Notes under the pieces: generated by a model
The model's database searches: none
Seen by the model: the letters and a program-made list of their open reading frames with translations, nothing else
Told to the model about the DNA's origin: nothing
Assembly (NCBI GenBank): GCA_903882765.1
Contig: CAIRYE010000025.1
Location: forward strand, 1 to 7,470
Source of the DNA: an uncultured Anaerolineae bacterium
GTDB lineage: Bacteria; Chloroflexota; Anaerolineae; Anaerolineales; Villigracilaceae
Reading direction: 5' to 3'
Length of the DNA stretch: 7,470 bases
Translations under genes and position numbers: made by a program
In this document: piece after piece, positions 7,213 through 7,470 of the stretch
How the letters are laid out: each line of letters starts with the position of its first letter
Numbering within the stretch: the first letter of the stretch is position 1

Positions 7213-7218
7213 TAAAAT
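7213..7218 (+). promoter_or_regulatory. Possible -10 box for the TerC-family gene
   Basis: TAAAAT lies 24 nt before the ATG at 7243, immediately after the terminator T-run. The only hexamer at a 17-bp spacing is TGGAAC (7190-7195), a poor -35 that overlaps the terminator stem. The gene needs a promoter here because the terminator isolates it, but this assignment is weak. Confidence 0.3.
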
Positions 7219-7233
7219 TCTATTTTATTCTTT

Positions 7234-7238
7234 GGAGG
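7234..7238 (+). promoter_or_regulatory. Shine-Dalgarno of the TerC-family gene
   Basis: GGAGG ends 4 nt before ATG 7243. It supports this start for the partial gene at the right edge. Confidence 0.75.
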
Positions 7239-7242
7239 CTTT

Positions 7243-7470
7243 ATGCTTGAATTATTCACTATAGAAAACCTGATCGCTTTGCTAACCCTAACGGTGCTTG
7301 AGATCGTATTAGGTATTGATAACATCGTATTTATTTCCATCCTGTCGGATAAACTCCCAAAAGCTGAGCAACACAAAGGGCGACAGATAGGATTGGCGAT
7401 CGCGCTCATTACCCGCGTACTACTGCTTCTTTCGATCAGCTGGATCATGAGACTTGAGGTACCCCTCTTC
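7243..7470 (+). CDS. TerC-family integral membrane protein (5' part only)
   Basis: The first 76 codons are present and the frame is still open at the window edge. The start is supported by GGAGG 4 nt upstream. Residues 9-34 form a first membrane segment containing LEIVLGIDNIVF, with acidic Glu20 and Asp26 in the membrane, which is the signature of TerC/Alx/YjbE-type proteins. A second segment spans about 48-69. Family members export metal ions (manganese for Alx and YkoY-type proteins) or are linked to tellurite resistance; which applies here cannot be told. Some members are controlled by a yybP-ykoY manganese riboswitch, but the gap from the terminator to the ATG (7209-7242) is too short to hold one. 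The leader instead seems simple, with a possible -10 at 7213-7218. Family assignment is firm; the substrate is inferred only from relatives. Confidence 0.88.
   Translation, partial: MLELFTIENLIALLTLTVLEIVLGIDNIVFISILSDKLPKAEQHKGRQIGLAIALITRVLLLLSISWIMRLEVPLF

Noticed and set aside
7209..7242. Manganese riboswitch upstream of the TerC-family gene
   Set aside because: Only 34 nt separate the folD terminator from the ATG, much too short for a yybP-ykoY element, and no matching helices are visible.

Overview
The window looks like ordinary chromosomal DNA from an uncultured-type bacterium, most likely Chloroflexota (Anaerolineae-like). That assignment rests mainly on the large membrane-anchored TPR protein. 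Its C-terminal concanavalin-A/laminin-G-like domain is a style of architecture I associate with that phylum. Moderate GC content and house-keeping genes scattered among lineage-specific ones fit, but do not prove, this. There are no mobile elements, tRNA or rRNA genes, CRISPR arrays or phage genes.

Layout. Positions 3-113 hold the tail of an unidentified plus-strand gene. It converges on a minus-strand gene (228-1760) for a seven-helix membrane sensor histidine kinase. The kinase has a good ATPase domain, but Asn278 stands where the phosphoacceptor His should be. A 52-bp AT-rich gap (1761-1812) separates the kinase from a divergent plus-strand run: TPR/LamG-like protein (1813-3870), tRNA methylthiotransferase mtaB (3867-5156, ATGA overlap) and a zinc alcohol dehydrogenase (5161-6177, 4-nt gap). 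These three are probably one transcript. The gap holds a perfect 19-bp inverted repeat made of two back-to-back TATAAT boxes, so it probably works as one bidirectional promoter.

folD (6263-7141) follows with its own -10 box, a strong Shine-Dalgarno and a strong intrinsic terminator (7170-7208), so it is probably a single-gene unit. A TerC-family membrane protein (from 7243) begins right after the terminator and runs off the window.

How the genes fit together. MtaB modifies the t6A37 base of tRNAs and FolD supplies one-carbon units; both are core functions with no evident link to each other. The alcohol dehydrogenase is a complete zinc enzyme of unknown substrate. The kinase and the TPR protein share a control region and both are membrane-bound or exported, so a functional link is conceivable but unproven. 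No response regulator is in view. The most notable points are the missing phosphoacceptor His, the symmetric divergent promoter with an apparently leaderless kinase mRNA, and TGTCA repeats at the folD promoter. I do not see a clearly new multi-gene system.
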